In this document: in pieces, positions 43,140-52,111 of the stretch
Layout: every line of letters begins with the position of its first letter
How positions within the stretch are numbered: position 1 is the first letter of the stretch
Notes under the pieces: model-generated
Databases searched by the model: none
What the model was told of the DNA's origin: nothing
Seen by the model: the letters and a program-made list of their open reading frames with translations, nothing else
Program-made: the position numbers and the translations under genes
Assembly: GCA_964535315.1 (NCBI GenBank)
Contig: CAZHTS010000004.1
Location: forward strand, 1-64,000
Length of the DNA: 64,000 bases
Source: CAZHTS01 sp964535315
Lineage (GTDB): Bacteria; Chloroflexota; Anaerolineae; Anaerolineales; Anaerolineaceae
Direction: 5' to 3'

Positions 43140-44729
43140 TTATTTCACGGGGATCTGGTTGAAGGTGCCGGTAACGGTGATGATTTTATTGCTATCATCC
43201 TCGCGACCGGCGGTGAATGAGAACGAGCCGCTAATTTTATTGCCGTTGACGGCGTTAATGATCAATGTGCCTTCTTGCGCATAGTAAAACCAGGCGCCAA
43301 TGAAGACGGCTGCCGATGGGTTTTGGGTGGCGGCGGCTTTATCGTAGGGCTTGAGGGTGAAATTGCCGGGTGCGGGTTGGAGCGGCACGAAGAGTGTCAC
43401 TGCGTAGCGGTTATCGGAACTGAGCAAGCCGATGGCGTATTCTTTGCTGGTGGACTGGTATTGTAAATCGTTCCCCTGGACCAGGCGGTCTTCGTTCTGG
43501 CCTTTGACTTCGTAGCTGAATCCGCCAACCGCAGCCTGGCCTCCGGTTGATTGGCCCTGTTGGGCAGGAGGTTGTTGGCTGGCGCCTTCGGGCAGTGTGC
43601 CGACCAACTCGACGGCGTCAATCTCGTTCCAACCCAGGCCCAGTTTGCTCTGGTCGATGAAGATTTTGACCTTGTTGACAACGATCTTTTTGGTGAGATC
43701 AAGAGAGATAGAAGCCTCATCCGGGCAGATGGAGATTTCTTCTGGGGCGCCAGAATAAATCGAGTAAGCTTTGCCGGCGGTGGTGATGAGCTGGACTTCG
43801 ACGACTTGGGAAGGGTTGTAGCTTTGGTAGATGTTGACCTGAGTGGGAACAACGGGGGTTTCGTAGGTCAGTTCAAGCCAGGCTTTGCCGTTGCTATTTG
43901 CGGATGCCCAGGCGGTGGGGTGGTCGCCGCATTGATCGGTATTGGGGGCGCCGGTGGCCTGTTTGGCCGACCAATCGTCGTTGCCGTATTGCGAACTGGC
44001 GCGAGCGGTTTTGGCCCACTGGCGAATCTCGCCTGGTTCGGTTTCAATTGTTGCACTGGGGGCGATGGTAGGTTTTTCCTCTTTTGCAGGTTCTTGGGTG
44101 GGTTCCTCGTCTATTTCGGCCAGGGGTTCGGGTTCGATGAATTTGATCGAGGCCATGACGGCGTCCATCAGTGGGGCGAGTTCTTTTTCCCAGCGATCTT
44201 CGGGGGCGATGGCCATAGCGGTAAACTGCTGGTAAGGGGTGGCCATGACGATGACGACTCTGCCGCGAACCTTTGTGCCGTTTTGTGTGCCGGCCACTTC
44301 ACCGGCGATGCCGGTCTTGCCATCCAGGGTAACGGGGGTTTCGCGGGTGATTTGGATGGCATTGTTCTGGTCTTTGAATTTGGCGAGCATTTCTTCGTTG
44401 GTGTTTGCTTCTTTGTTTAGACCGCCCATGACGAGGATGATGGGGCCAGTATCCTGATTGCCATCAGGGGCAAGCATGGTGACAATGCCGAGGGTATCGG
44501 TGAAGGTGTATTTGGGTACTTTGGTGAGCGAAAAGCCGCCGCCGGGGCTGTCGTAGCGTTCGCCGGGTTGGAGGGTGGCGGTGTTGGCCGATGTTGTGGC
44601 GGTGGTTTTGGGTTGGTCCGAGGCGGGGGTGGCCGTGTTTTTCTTGCCGCTAAAGGGCAGGCCGCAGGCCAGGCTGGCAAGGGCCAGGATTGCAATGACG
44701 GTGTAGATGTGAGATATTCTAGGTGACAT
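43140..44729 (-). CDS. Large secreted lipoprotein with a discoidin-like domain
   Basis: This 529-residue protein has signal peptide and lipobox ASLAC (C22). A first globular region (about 55-195) is similar in style to uncharacterised stress-type domains. A Glu/Pro/Thr linker (about 197-235) and a jelly-roll domain follow, the latter starting WAKTARASSQYGNDDWSAKQATGAP (about 239-380) with the pattern of F5/8 type C-like, pappalysin-associated carbohydrate- or surface-binding modules. A C-terminal beta domain (about 400-529) ends with SGSFSFTAG. Function unknown; surface binding is inferred. Confidence 0.8.
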   Translation of the reverse strand: MSPRISHIYTVIAILALASLACGLPFSGKKNTATPASDQPKTTATTSANTATLQPGERYDSPGGGFSLTKVPKYTFTDTLGIVTMLAPDGNQDTGPIILVMGGLNKEANTNEEMLAKFKDQNNAIQITRETPVTLDGKTGIAGEVAGTQNGTKVRGRVVIVMATPYQQFTAMAIAPEDRWEKELAPLMDAVMASIKFIEPEPLAEIDEEPTQEPAKEEKPTIAPSATIETEPGEIRQWAKTARASSQYGNDDWSAKQATGAPNTDQCGDHPTAWASANSNGKAWLELTYETPVVPTQVNIYQSYNPSQVVEVQLITTAGKAYSIYSGAPEEISICPDEASISLDLTKKIVVNKVKIFIDQSKLGLGWNEIDAVELVGTLPEGASQQPPAQQGQSTGGQAAVGGFSYEVKGQNEDRLVQGNDLQYQSTSKEYAIGLLSSDNRYAVTLFVPLQPAPGNFTLKPYDKAAATQNPSAAVFIGAWFYYAQEGTLIINAVNGNKISGSFSFTAGREDDSNKIITVTGTFNQIPVK

Positions 44730-44767
44730 GTTCGATACCTCCTGGTTTGTAAGAACGGTTGTTTCTT

Positions 44768-44803
44768 ATGATAGGAGGAAGGCGTCAAAAAAGTGTCAAA
44801 GGG
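44768..44803 (-). promoter_or_regulatory. Candidate -10 with two 11-bp repeats, lipoprotein gene
   Basis: On the minus strand TATCAT (44768-44773) is preceded by direct repeats GCGTCAAAAAA (44782-44792) and GTGTCAAAGGG (44793-44803), as written on the plus strand. The 11-bp step is that of OmpR/PhoB-type sites, but the consensus differs from the repeats at 33840 and 38189. Confidence 0.35.
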
Positions 44804-44805
44804 CC

Positions 44806-45060
44806 GGGGATGTTAACAGGATAAGCAGGATGGACAGGATAGAGGGGATGTTAACAGGATNNNNNNNNNNNNNNNNNNNNNNNNNNNNNNNNNNNNNNNN
44901 NNNNNNNNNNNNNNNNNNNNNNNNNNNNNNNNNNNNNNNNNNNNNNNNNNNNNNNNNNNNGGGATGTTAACAGGATAGGCAGGATGGACAGGATAGAGGG
45001 GATGTTAACAGGATAGGCAGGATGGACAGGATGAGGGGATTGTTAGCAGGCTAAGCAGGA
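44806..45060. repeat. Tandem repeat array built on a 9-bp NCAGGATNN period, with assembly gap
   Basis: Units of about 37 bp read GATGTTAACAGGATAGGCAG then GATGGACAGGATAGAGGG, themselves made of 9-bp steps (ACAGGATAG, GCAGGATGG, ACAGGATAG). At least three to four near-identical copies flank a 100-N gap, so the array is longer than shown. Related sequence occurs at 60369-60632 and a fragment near 46076. No coding potential is seen. Confidence 0.85.
44861..44960. other. Assembly gap (100 N)
   Basis: Exactly 100 N within a tandem repeat; the true gap length is unknown. Confidence 0.99.
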
Positions 45061-45080
45061 CCGGGCATGTAGATAGAAGA

Positions 45081-45533
45081 TCATGGGGTGGGGCGGGGGT
45101 CTTTGTTGGGTTGGGGGCGTAACATGCGAATGAGGATTTCAGCCCAAGGGATGCCATCAACAGCAAAATCTGAGATGGGCCAGAGGAAGCGGGTGCCCCA
45201 GTTTTGTTTTGAGTGGGTGGGGATGTCAATGAGAATATGGAGAATCCATGCATGGATGCAAGGGTGCTTCCAATGACCGCTAAGCAGACGTAAGATGCCA
45301 ATGACGCCAAGCGCAATGACCAGACTGTGCGCAGCATTGTGCAGGATGTCCATCCAACGCGGAGGGCTGGGCCATTGGTTGGTTTGAAACGCCTGGGACA
45401 TTTGTCCTTGTCTGAATAGCCAGATAGGGTAGGTCAGGTACCAGGGCGCATCGGCAACAACCCCTGCCAACAGGGTGGTAGGGCGCTTGTCGATCAAGGT
45501 GCGGGCAAGAAAGATATGGGTGAGCGGATCCAT
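45081..45533 (-). CDS. Small membrane protein, YdjM/DUF457-like metal-dependent hydrolase fold, tentative
   Basis: This 150-residue protein starts MDPLTHIFLARTL, like membrane-bound hydrolases of the YdjM/LexA-binding type (MDxxTHxxxG). It has three or four hydrophobic segments with embedded histidines (HNAAHSL, HAWILHILIDIPTH). The pattern and length fit that group, but the family's function is undefined. ATG 45533 is chosen because the motif normally begins the protein; the longer frame to 45614 runs into rnpB. It lies 45 bases downstream of rnpB on the same strand. Confidence 0.65.
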   Translation of the reverse strand: MDPLTHIFLARTLIDKRPTTLLAGVVADAPWYLTYPIWLFRQGQMSQAFQTNQWPSPPRWMDILHNAAHSLVIALGVIGILRLLSGHWKHPCIHAWILHILIDIPTHSKQNWGTRFLWPISDFAVDGIPWAEILIRMLRPQPNKDPRPTP

Positions 45534-45589
45534 GCAGATGTTACCCCGAACTATCACTGCAACGGTTTTTTTAACTCCAAAAAATGAGC

Positions 45590-46012
45590 ACCCAGGCCGG
45601 TCTATAAGCCGCATTTTGTCTCGCAGTGGGGTCTATCGCACCGGCGGCAAGCCGCCCGCGGATACGGCCTCTACGAGGGTGACCATCTCTCTCGGCGTAC
45701 GGTTGCCCGGACGCTCTAGCAGCCTACCCGGAACTCTGGCCCGAAGGCGGGGGAACGAGCAGTTCCCCGTCCACGAATGGACTATGCTCCTGCTTGGCCT
45801 TGCTCCCGATGGGGGTTACCTGGCCGCCGCATTACTGCGGTCGCCGGTGGTCTCTTACACCACCGTTTCACCCTTGCTCTTGCGAGCGGTTTGTTTCTGT
45901 GGCCCGTTCCGGCGGTTACCCGCCCCGGGGGTTACCCGGCATCGCGCTCTATGGAGTGCGGACTTTCCTCGACCTGCACATGACAGGACGCGGTCACCCG
46001 ACCAACCTGGGT
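45590..46012 (-). ncRNA. rnpB: RNase P RNA, bacterial class A
   Basis: On the minus strand the conserved GAGGAAAGTCC lies near 45967, the ACAGAAA core near 45900 and the CR-IV/V region near the 3' end. The ends form the P1 helix: ACCCAGGTTGGTC (46012-46000) pairs, with G-U pairs, with GACCGGCCTGGGT (45602-45590). Length is about 423 nt. It is the catalytic subunit that trims tRNA 5' leaders. A promoter ends seven bases before the 5' end and a T6 run follows the 3' end at 45579-45584. Confidence 0.96.
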
Positions 46013-46018
46013 ACTTCG

Positions 46019-46047
46019 ATGATACCCGCATTGAGCCGGTTCGTCAA
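46019..46047 (-). promoter_or_regulatory. rnpB promoter
   Basis: On the minus strand TTGACG (46047-46042), a 17-bp spacer and TATCAT (46024-46019) place the start site near 46012, exactly where the P1 helix begins. Confidence 0.88.
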
Positions 46048-46196
46048 CGGCGGGTTTGAATGCTGGGCCCATTTTTTACACAGGATTTACAGGTTTTTGA
46101 CGCTGAATTTGCAAGGGTGTGCGATAATTAAAGCGTGACGGGATGTGAATTTCGCCCTGACAGGGTTGGAGCCGGCTCATAAAGGTTTTTGTCGGT

Positions 46197-46202
46197 TATA
46201 AT
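46197..46202 (+). promoter_or_regulatory. Candidate -10 of the Ser/Thr kinase gene
   Basis: TATAAT lies 45 bases before ATG 46248 with a poor -35. GAGGAGAGG precedes the start codon. Confidence 0.4.
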
Positions 46203-46247
46203 TAAGGGGTCGCGAGGTATCCACAGCGGTTAGAGGAGAGGATCGTT

Positions 46248-48101
46248 ATGTCGTTTTTTGTGGGTGAGATGGTCGGCGCCTATCGCATCATTGAGCAGCT
46301 TGGTCAGGGGGGGATGGCGACAGTTTTTAAGGCGTATCATCCCGCTTTGGATCGTTATGTGGCGATCAAGGTTTTACACCCCGCTTTTTTGGAGGATAGC
46401 AATTTTCTGGCGCGCTTCCAGCGCGAGGCGCGGGTGGTTGCCCGGCTGGAGCACGCTAATATTGTGCCGATCTACGATTTTGCCGAGCACGGCGGCAGAC
46501 CCTATCTGGTGATGAAGTATGTAGAGGGGGTGACACTCAAGGCGCGCCTGGCGGAACGGCGTCTGACCCTGGCTGAAATGCTGCCGATTGTGGAAGCGGT
46601 GGGGGCAGGGTTGGCGTATGCCCACCAGCAGGGTGTGCTGCACCGGGACGTCAAACCTTCGAATGTTCTGTTAACGCGCGATGGACAGATCTACCTGGCT
46701 GATTTTGGGCTGGCGCGCATGGCACAGATGGGCGAGTCGAGCCTGACGTCGGATCGCATGGTGGGGACGCCGCAGTATATGTCACCCGAGCAGGCGATGT
46801 CGAAGCCCAACCTGGACGCCCGCACGGATATTTATTCGTTTGGGGTGATGCTGTATGAGATGGTGGTCGGGCGGGTGCCGTTTAACGCCGATACGCCGTT
46901 TGCGGTGATTCACGACCATATTTATACGCCGCTGCCGCCGCCGCGCCAGGTGAACCCGGCGGTGAGTGAGGCTTTGGAACGCGTATTGCTCAAGGCCCTG
47001 GCCAAGGATCCGGTCGACCGCTTTGAGGATGTGCAGCAATTGGTCGGCGCGTTTCGGGCGGTGGTGATGGGCGATACGTTGCCAGCGGTGCCTGAAGTGG
47101 CGCCGACGTATGTGACCGGGGCGACGATGGTGGGGGCAGCGCAGGCGCCGGATGAAGCACCAGAGATGGCGAGCAATATTCCGCAGGCGACGGATGCCAC
47201 ACCGGCGCCTGTTGTAGTGGCCGCTGGCGGTGATGCGGTGGTTGCAGCGGGAGCGTCGGGTGCGGCGAAAACAGGGAGCTTTTCCCAGCCGAAGAAAAAA
47301 ACGAGTAAGAAATGGTGGTTTATCGGTTGTGGTGGGTTCTTGTTGGTGACGTTGGTGTGTCTGGCAGCCGGCAGTCGTTTCCTGCGCCAACGAGTGGCGG
47401 AGCAGATCGATGGCATGTCGGGAACTTACGAGGCGACGTTGGAGGTACAGGAGGCGACGCTGGCGCCGATGTTAACGGCGCTTCCTGGCGGTGATGAGCC
47501 TACAGCGGATGCGTCTCAGGGAGGGGGGAGTGATGAAGATGCTGCACAAGACTCGATTGAGGCGGCTGTTGTGGCCTGGCGCGCGAACGATATGGCCGCA
47601 GCGGGTACGGCGTTGGAACAGGCGCGGCGGCAGATTGGGACGGACACGAATCTGTACCGCAGGATGATGGGCGAGTTGATGGATGAGGACGCCTGGCTGC
47701 TGGCGGCGATGTTCCTGCCCGATCTCACCCGCCAACCGACTGCCCTGGGGCCACAGCAGGTGATGAACGTACATCAAATTTTGTATATGGCGGCCAGAGA
47801 CCCTCAGGCGGGGCCGTATTTTGATAAGGCGCGCCCGCAGCCGCTGGCAGTGGTGGCGGAGCAGCGCTTCCAGTATTATTATGGCGATCAGAAGCAGGCT
47901 ATCCAACGCCTGGACAAGATTCTGAAAGATCAGGCGCTGGTCAAGCGTTTCCCTGAGGCGCGCTTGCTGGATGCTGAGATCGCTTTTGCCAATAAAGAAA
48001 ACAACCGGGCGGCTAAGATTTTAGATAACCTGCTGGCGGATAAAAATATCCCCGAGTGGGTGCGAGATCTGGCCGGCGAGTTGCAAGACGAAATCCAATA
48101 A
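46248..48101 (+). CDS. PknB-like membrane Ser/Thr protein kinase
   Basis: This 617-residue protein has a kinase domain of about 270 residues: glycine loop GQGGMATV, K41, HRDVKPSN (132-139), DFG (152-154), activation segment GTPQYMSPE. A juxtamembrane Ala/Val/Pro-rich linker, a basic stretch (KKKTSKKW) and one membrane helix (about 356-376) follow. An extracellular C-terminal part of about 230 residues looks helical and TPR-like, without PASTA repeats. It probably senses an external signal. tpiA starts 15 bases after its stop. Confidence 0.95.
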   Translation: MSFFVGEMVGAYRIIEQLGQGGMATVFKAYHPALDRYVAIKVLHPAFLEDSNFLARFQREARVVARLEHANIVPIYDFAEHGGRPYLVMKYVEGVTLKARLAERRLTLAEMLPIVEAVGAGLAYAHQQGVLHRDVKPSNVLLTRDGQIYLADFGLARMAQMGESSLTSDRMVGTPQYMSPEQAMSKPNLDARTDIYSFGVMLYEMVVGRVPFNADTPFAVIHDHIYTPLPPPRQVNPAVSEALERVLLKALAKDPVDRFEDVQQLVGAFRAVVMGDTLPAVPEVAPTYVTGATMVGAAQAPDEAPEMASNIPQATDATPAPVVVAAGGDAVVAAGASGAAKTGSFSQPKKKTSKKWWFIGCGGFLLVTLVCLAAGSRFLRQRVAEQIDGMSGTYEATLEVQEATLAPMLTALPGGDEPTADASQGGGSDEDAAQDSIEAAVVAWRANDMAAAGTALEQARRQIGTDTNLYRRMMGELMDEDAWLLAAMFLPDLTRQPTALGPQQVMNVHQILYMAARDPQAGPYFDKARPQPLAVVAEQRFQYYYGDQKQAIQRLDKILKDQALVKRFPEARLLDAEIAFANKENNRAAKILDNLLADKNIPEWVRDLAGELQDEIQ

Positions 48102-48116
48102 ATTTGAGAGGAAACG

Positions 48117-48875
48117 ATGCGAAAACCCTTTGTAGCCGGAAACTGGAAAATGAATAAGACCGTCGAGCAGGCGCGCCAGCTGGTGGCAGAGATGCTGCCA
48201 GGTTTGCAGGCTGTGCCGTCGGTGGAACGTGTGTTGTGCCCGCCTTTTACGGCGTTGGCGCCGGTAGCGGCCATGCTGGCCGGTTCGGATGTCGGCCTGG
48301 GCGCCCAGAACATGCACTGGGAAGCGTCCGGAGCATATACGGGCGAGGTGGCGCCGGCGATGGTGAAAGAACTGGCGCAATATGTGATCCTGGGCCATTC
48401 GGAGCGGCGCACGTATTTTGGTGAGACGGATGAGATCGTCAACCGCAAGACGAAAGCGGCGCTTGCGAACGGGTTGATCCCGATCGTGTGTGTGGGCGAG
48501 ACGTTGGCCGAGCGCGAAGCGGGGCAGACGGCGGCGGTGATCTCGCGACAGGTGCGCGAGGGGTTGGCCGGGTTAACGGTGGAACAGGCAGCCGTACTGG
48601 TGATTGCTTACGAGCCGGTATGGGCCATTGGCACCGGGCGAGCCTCAAACGGTAAAGACGCCAGTGAGGTAATCAGCCAGACGATCCGCAAGCCGATGGC
48701 CGAGATGTTCGGCGAGGGCGTAGCCCAGGGCGTGCGGGTGCTGTACGGCGGTTCGGTGACGGCGGCCAATGCGGCAGAATTCTTCGGTGAAGAAGAGATC
48801 GACGGCGCACTGGTCGGCGGCGCCAGCCTGAAGCCGGCGGAGTTCGTCAAGATTGTGGAAGCCGCGGCGCAGTAA
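48117..48875 (+). CDS. tpiA: Triosephosphate isomerase
   Basis: This 252-residue TIM barrel has all catalytic residues: N9 and K11 (GNWKMN), H94 (GHSERR) and E166 (AYEPVWAIGTG), and the phosphate-binding GGSVTAANAAEF. It interconverts dihydroxyacetone phosphate and glyceraldehyde 3-phosphate in glycolysis and gluconeogenesis. It sits 15 bases after a Ser/Thr kinase, apart from gap/pgk, which are not in the window. GAGAGGAAACG precedes ATG 48117. Confidence 0.98.
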   Translation: MRKPFVAGNWKMNKTVEQARQLVAEMLPGLQAVPSVERVLCPPFTALAPVAAMLAGSDVGLGAQNMHWEASGAYTGEVAPAMVKELAQYVILGHSERRTYFGETDEIVNRKTKAALANGLIPIVCVGETLAEREAGQTAAVISRQVREGLAGLTVEQAAVLVIAYEPVWAIGTGRASNGKDASEVISQTIRKPMAEMFGEGVAQGVRVLYGGSVTAANAAEFFGEEEIDGALVGGASLKPAEFVKIVEAAAQ

Positions 48876-48886
48876 CCCGGACAGGC

Positions 48887-49654
48887 GTGACGTTTTCTGC
48901 TTTTCGATCGTTTGACGGCCTGCTATGGCTGGCGGTCAGTTTGTTGCCTTTCATCCTGGTGCAGCGTTGGCTGCACCAGGAGTTGCAAATGGTGTTGTGG
49001 CTGGTAACCCGGCGTGAACGACTGGCATTGATGGCGTTTGCTTTTTTGTTCTTTCCGGGAGTGCTCTTGCACGAACTCAGCCATTTTGTGGCGGCGCGGC
49101 TGGTGGGGGTGCGTACGGGGCGTTTCTCGTTGTGGCCGCGGGTAATGCCGGGTGGCCGGCTGCGTTTGGGATATGTGGAGACGGTCGCCACTGATTTTGT
49201 GCGCGATACGATCATCGGCACGGCTCCGCTTTTAACTGGCGGGGCCGTGATCGTGTATACCGGCGGTGTTCGTTTGGGGCTGTTGGCGCTGGCAGAGAAC
49301 ACATGGCAAGGCGGGGCAGCGGCGTTGTGGGACGGATTGAGCCGCCTGCCGGCGCAGCCGGATTTCTGGTTGTGGTTCTATGTGACGCTGGCGGTGAGCA
49401 GCACAATGCTGCCCTCGGCTTCAGACCGGCGCGGCTGGCTGCCGTTTGTGCTGGTGCTGGGCGGGCTGCTGGTGTTGGTGCTGGCATTGGGCGCTGGCCC
49501 GTGGTTGTTGACCAACCTTGGGCCAGCGGTAAATCGCATCTTTCAGGTCGTGGCGACGGTGTTTGCAATCAGCCTGGCGGTGCACCTGGCACTGGCCGTG
49601 CCGGTGTGGGGGCTGCGCCGCCTGATTTGCCGCGTGAGCGGTCTGCGGGCGTGA
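48887..49654 (+). CDS. HExxH membrane protein, M50 metallopeptidase-like
   Basis: This 255-residue protein has about six membrane helices. HELSH (62-66) within a hydrophobic helix matches the zinc site of site-2 proteases, but I see no LDG/NPDG motif, so activity is uncertain. Start is GTG 48887, 11 bases after tpiA. The stop is three bases from that of the convergent lipoprotein gene. Role unknown; it could be an inactive or divergent intramembrane protease. Confidence 0.6.
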   Translation: MTFSAFRSFDGLLWLAVSLLPFILVQRWLHQELQMVLWLVTRRERLALMAFAFLFFPGVLLHELSHFVAARLVGVRTGRFSLWPRVMPGGRLRLGYVETVATDFVRDTIIGTAPLLTGGAVIVYTGGVRLGLLALAENTWQGGAAALWDGLSRLPAQPDFWLWFYVTLAVSSTMLPSASDRRGWLPFVLVLGGLLVLVLALGAGPWLLTNLGPAVNRIFQVVATVFAISLAVHLALAVPVWGLRRLICRVSGLRA

Positions 49655-49657
49655 TTG

Positions 49658-50323
49658 CTACTGCGCCCGGGTCAGGATGATCTGGCGCACGCCGGTTTCA
49701 GGGGTGGTGAACGTAAAGGTCAGGTTGGTAGGCGTGCACTGGTAAGAGGTGCTGGCCGTAGTGGCCTGGGCATCCATCGAGAACAGGCTGGGCAGCGGAA
49801 CGTCGCTGACGATGGGAATGCCGGCGGCTTTGACGCTGGCGGTCAACCCACCGGCGCTGAGATCGGTAAGGGTCAAGACGCCGCCGGCGGGATCGGCGGT
49901 GTAGCTGCTGGTGGTACTGCCCCCCACGTTGATTTGCATTTCGACGGGCATGTCGCTGCTCAGTTTGGCGTCGGCGGTGATGACAAAATTGTCGGCGACG
50001 CCGATGGCCTTACCGTCGGCGGTGAACTGGTAATAGAGCGAGCCGGCAATGCTTTTGACGGTAATGCCGTTGGCGGCAACCTCGGGAGGAAGGGCGCCGA
50101 GCAGATAGGTTCCCAAATCGTTGATGGTCCAGGTGCCGACCAGGCAGGAGTCGGCGGTGGTGACGGCGGCGGCGGGGGGCAGCGTGGGGGCCACGGGCAC
50201 GGTCGGGGTGGGCAGCGGTGTGGCGGTGGGAGGAATAACGGGGGCGTTGATGGGCATGTTGCAGGCAGTCAGTAACAACGCCACGAGGGCGGAGAGGATC
50301 AGGTTTGCGGTTGTTTTCATCAT
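49658..50323 (-). CDS. Small secreted lipoprotein, unassigned
   Basis: This 221-residue protein has signal peptide and lipobox LLTAC (C21), a Pro/Thr-rich linker (about 24-52) and a beta-rich domain with LVGTWTINDLGTYL and LYYQFTADGKA, a lipocalin-like 'GTW...' cadence. The C-terminus (TPTNLTFTFTTPETGVRQIIL) looks like the closing strands. ATG 50323 follows AAGGA. Function unknown; ligand binding on the cell surface is possible. Confidence 0.7.
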   Translation of the reverse strand: MMKTTANLILSALVALLLTACNMPINAPVIPPTATPLPTPTVPVAPTLPPAAAVTTADSCLVGTWTINDLGTYLLGALPPEVAANGITVKSIAGSLYYQFTADGKAIGVADNFVITADAKLSSDMPVEMQINVGGSTTSSYTADPAGGVLTLTDLSAGGLTASVKAAGIPIVSDVPLPSLFSMDAQATTASTSYQCTPTNLTFTFTTPETGVRQIILTRAQ

Positions 50324-50410
50324 TTTCTTCCTTTCAGAGTAACGCCCGAATTTACACGGGCAGGAGATGGATTTTAGCACAATTGCCAGAGAATGCGAAT
50401 CTGTTTTGGA

Positions 50411-52054
50411 TCAGCGGCGGGAGAAGAGCAGCCAGAGGAAGAGTAAGGCCGCGCACACTGCGCCGGCGAGGGCCAGCAGAGAGAAGCCGGCGATGTGCAG
50501 TTGAACGGCGGCGAGGAGGAAGGCGGCAAAGAGGATGGCATTGGCGATGCGCTTCTGGCTGCGTTCCAGATGATGCAATTCGTTCTTCAGGTCGGGGGTA
50601 CGTATTTCCAGTTTCCCCTGTTCGATGCGCGCCAGGAGGGCCTCGGTCTTTTTGGGCAGGGCAAAAACAGCGCGGACGATGTCACCGATTTCGCCCAACC
50701 AGAATTGCATTCCGCCGCCGGTGTCGGCCTCGACCAGCTTTCTGGCATAGGGAGCGACATTGGTCCAGACGTTAAAGTCCGCATCCAGGCCGGTGCAGAT
50801 GCCATTGAGGATGGCCATACAGCGTCCCAACAGGATGAGGTTTTCGGGTATCTGGAAGGGCATATCGTAGAGGATTTCGCCGAACTCCTGGATGAAGGCC
50901 AGGGTCTCTTCCTGGCGCAGGCCCATGATTTCAGGGGTGGATTTCCCCCAAAACCGATCAAAGACATGGCTGCTGGCTTTGACGAGCAGGTCGAGGTCTG
51001 CGTTGTTCAGGAGGATTTCCAGCATCTGGTAGCCTTTGATCAGGCGGGCGGCGTCGCGGGTGCCAACGGCGATGAGGATTTCGCGCAGGCCGGTGAGCTG
51101 ATTGCTGGAAATACGGCCGACCATGCCAAAGTCAACGAAGATCAATCGCCATGTGCCGGGGCCCTCTTCAGGGGTCGGTAGGACGAACAGATTACCGGGA
51201 TGGGGGTCGGCGTGGAAGAAACGATCTTCAAAGATTTGTTTGAGATAGGTATCGAGCAGGCGCACGGCGACCTGTTTGCGGTCGATTCCGGCGGCATCGA
51301 TGGCAGCATAGTCGGTGATCTTGATCGCCTGGACGTCTTGCAGGGTGAGGACGCGGCGGGTGGTATGACTCCAAACGACCTGTGGCACGGCGATTTCCGG
51401 GCGGCCGGCGAAGTTGGCGGCAAAGGTTTCGGCGTTTTTGCCTTCTTGCAGATAGTCGATTTCTTCGTGGAGCGAACGGCTGAATTCTTCGATGAGGGCG
51501 GGGATGTTGACACGACGGCGAACGGGTGGATAGCGGTGCACCCAACCGCCGACCACGCGCAAGGCAGCCAGATCGACGGCAACGATGGCCTCAATCTGCG
51601 GGCGTTGGGCCTTGACCACTACGCGTGACATGGCGGCGTTATCTGGCAACCGGGCGCAATGTACCTGGCCGATGGAGGCAGAAGCCAGCGGTTGGATCTC
51701 AAAGGCGGTGAATTTTTGCTCGAGGGGTGCGTCCAGTTCACTCTCAACCACACGGCGAACAGCCTCAAAATCTTCTGGTCGCACCTCGTCTTGCAGGTCG
51801 GCCAGTTCGTCGGTGATCTCCGGCGGCATGACGTCGAGACGCGAGGAGAGGAACTGACCAACTTTAATCATGACGCCGCCCATCTGGATGGCGAGGGTAC
51901 GAAAAGCAACGGCAATGTCGTGCAGACGTTGGCGGCGGGTGCGGGCTGCCAGACGGCCAAGCCCCAGGCGAGGTAGAACGATATCCCACCAACCGATACT
52001 CAGCAAGACGCGAGCAAAAAACCACAAGATACGGCGGTAGCGATCTTTGAACAT
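50411..52054 (-). CDS. ABC1/AarF/UbiB-family atypical kinase (second paralogue)
   Basis: This 547-residue protein has KVGQ (64-67), SIGQVHCARL, KAQRP, HADPHPGNLF and VDFGMVGRIS motifs, and two C-terminal membrane helices. It differs from the 3452 paralogue mainly in the N-terminus. It is 57 bases downstream of the ABC exporter pair on the same strand, suggesting co-transcription. ATG 52054 is preferred to TTG 52075. Substrate unknown; isoprenoid-lipid homeostasis is a family-based inference. Confidence 0.9.
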   Translation of the reverse strand: MFKDRYRRILWFFARVLLSIGWWDIVLPRLGLGRLAARTRRQRLHDIAVAFRTLAIQMGGVMIKVGQFLSSRLDVMPPEITDELADLQDEVRPEDFEAVRRVVESELDAPLEQKFTAFEIQPLASASIGQVHCARLPDNAAMSRVVVKAQRPQIEAIVAVDLAALRVVGGWVHRYPPVRRRVNIPALIEEFSRSLHEEIDYLQEGKNAETFAANFAGRPEIAVPQVVWSHTTRRVLTLQDVQAIKITDYAAIDAAGIDRKQVAVRLLDTYLKQIFEDRFFHADPHPGNLFVLPTPEEGPGTWRLIFVDFGMVGRISSNQLTGLREILIAVGTRDAARLIKGYQMLEILLNNADLDLLVKASSHVFDRFWGKSTPEIMGLRQEETLAFIQEFGEILYDMPFQIPENLILLGRCMAILNGICTGLDADFNVWTNVAPYARKLVEADTGGGMQFWLGEIGDIVRAVFALPKKTEALLARIEQGKLEIRTPDLKNELHHLERSQKRIANAILFAAFLLAAVQLHIAGFSLLALAGAVCAALLFLWLLFSRR

Positions 52055-52111
52055 ATTTATTTTTTTGACCTGCAAAACGTTCTGTAGCAGGCCCTGTGTC
52101 CTGGAGATGGA

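Noticed and set aside
44806..45060. Possible CRISPR array
   Set aside because: Repeats are contiguous with a 9-bp sub-period and have no unique spacers of constant length; no cas genes are nearby.
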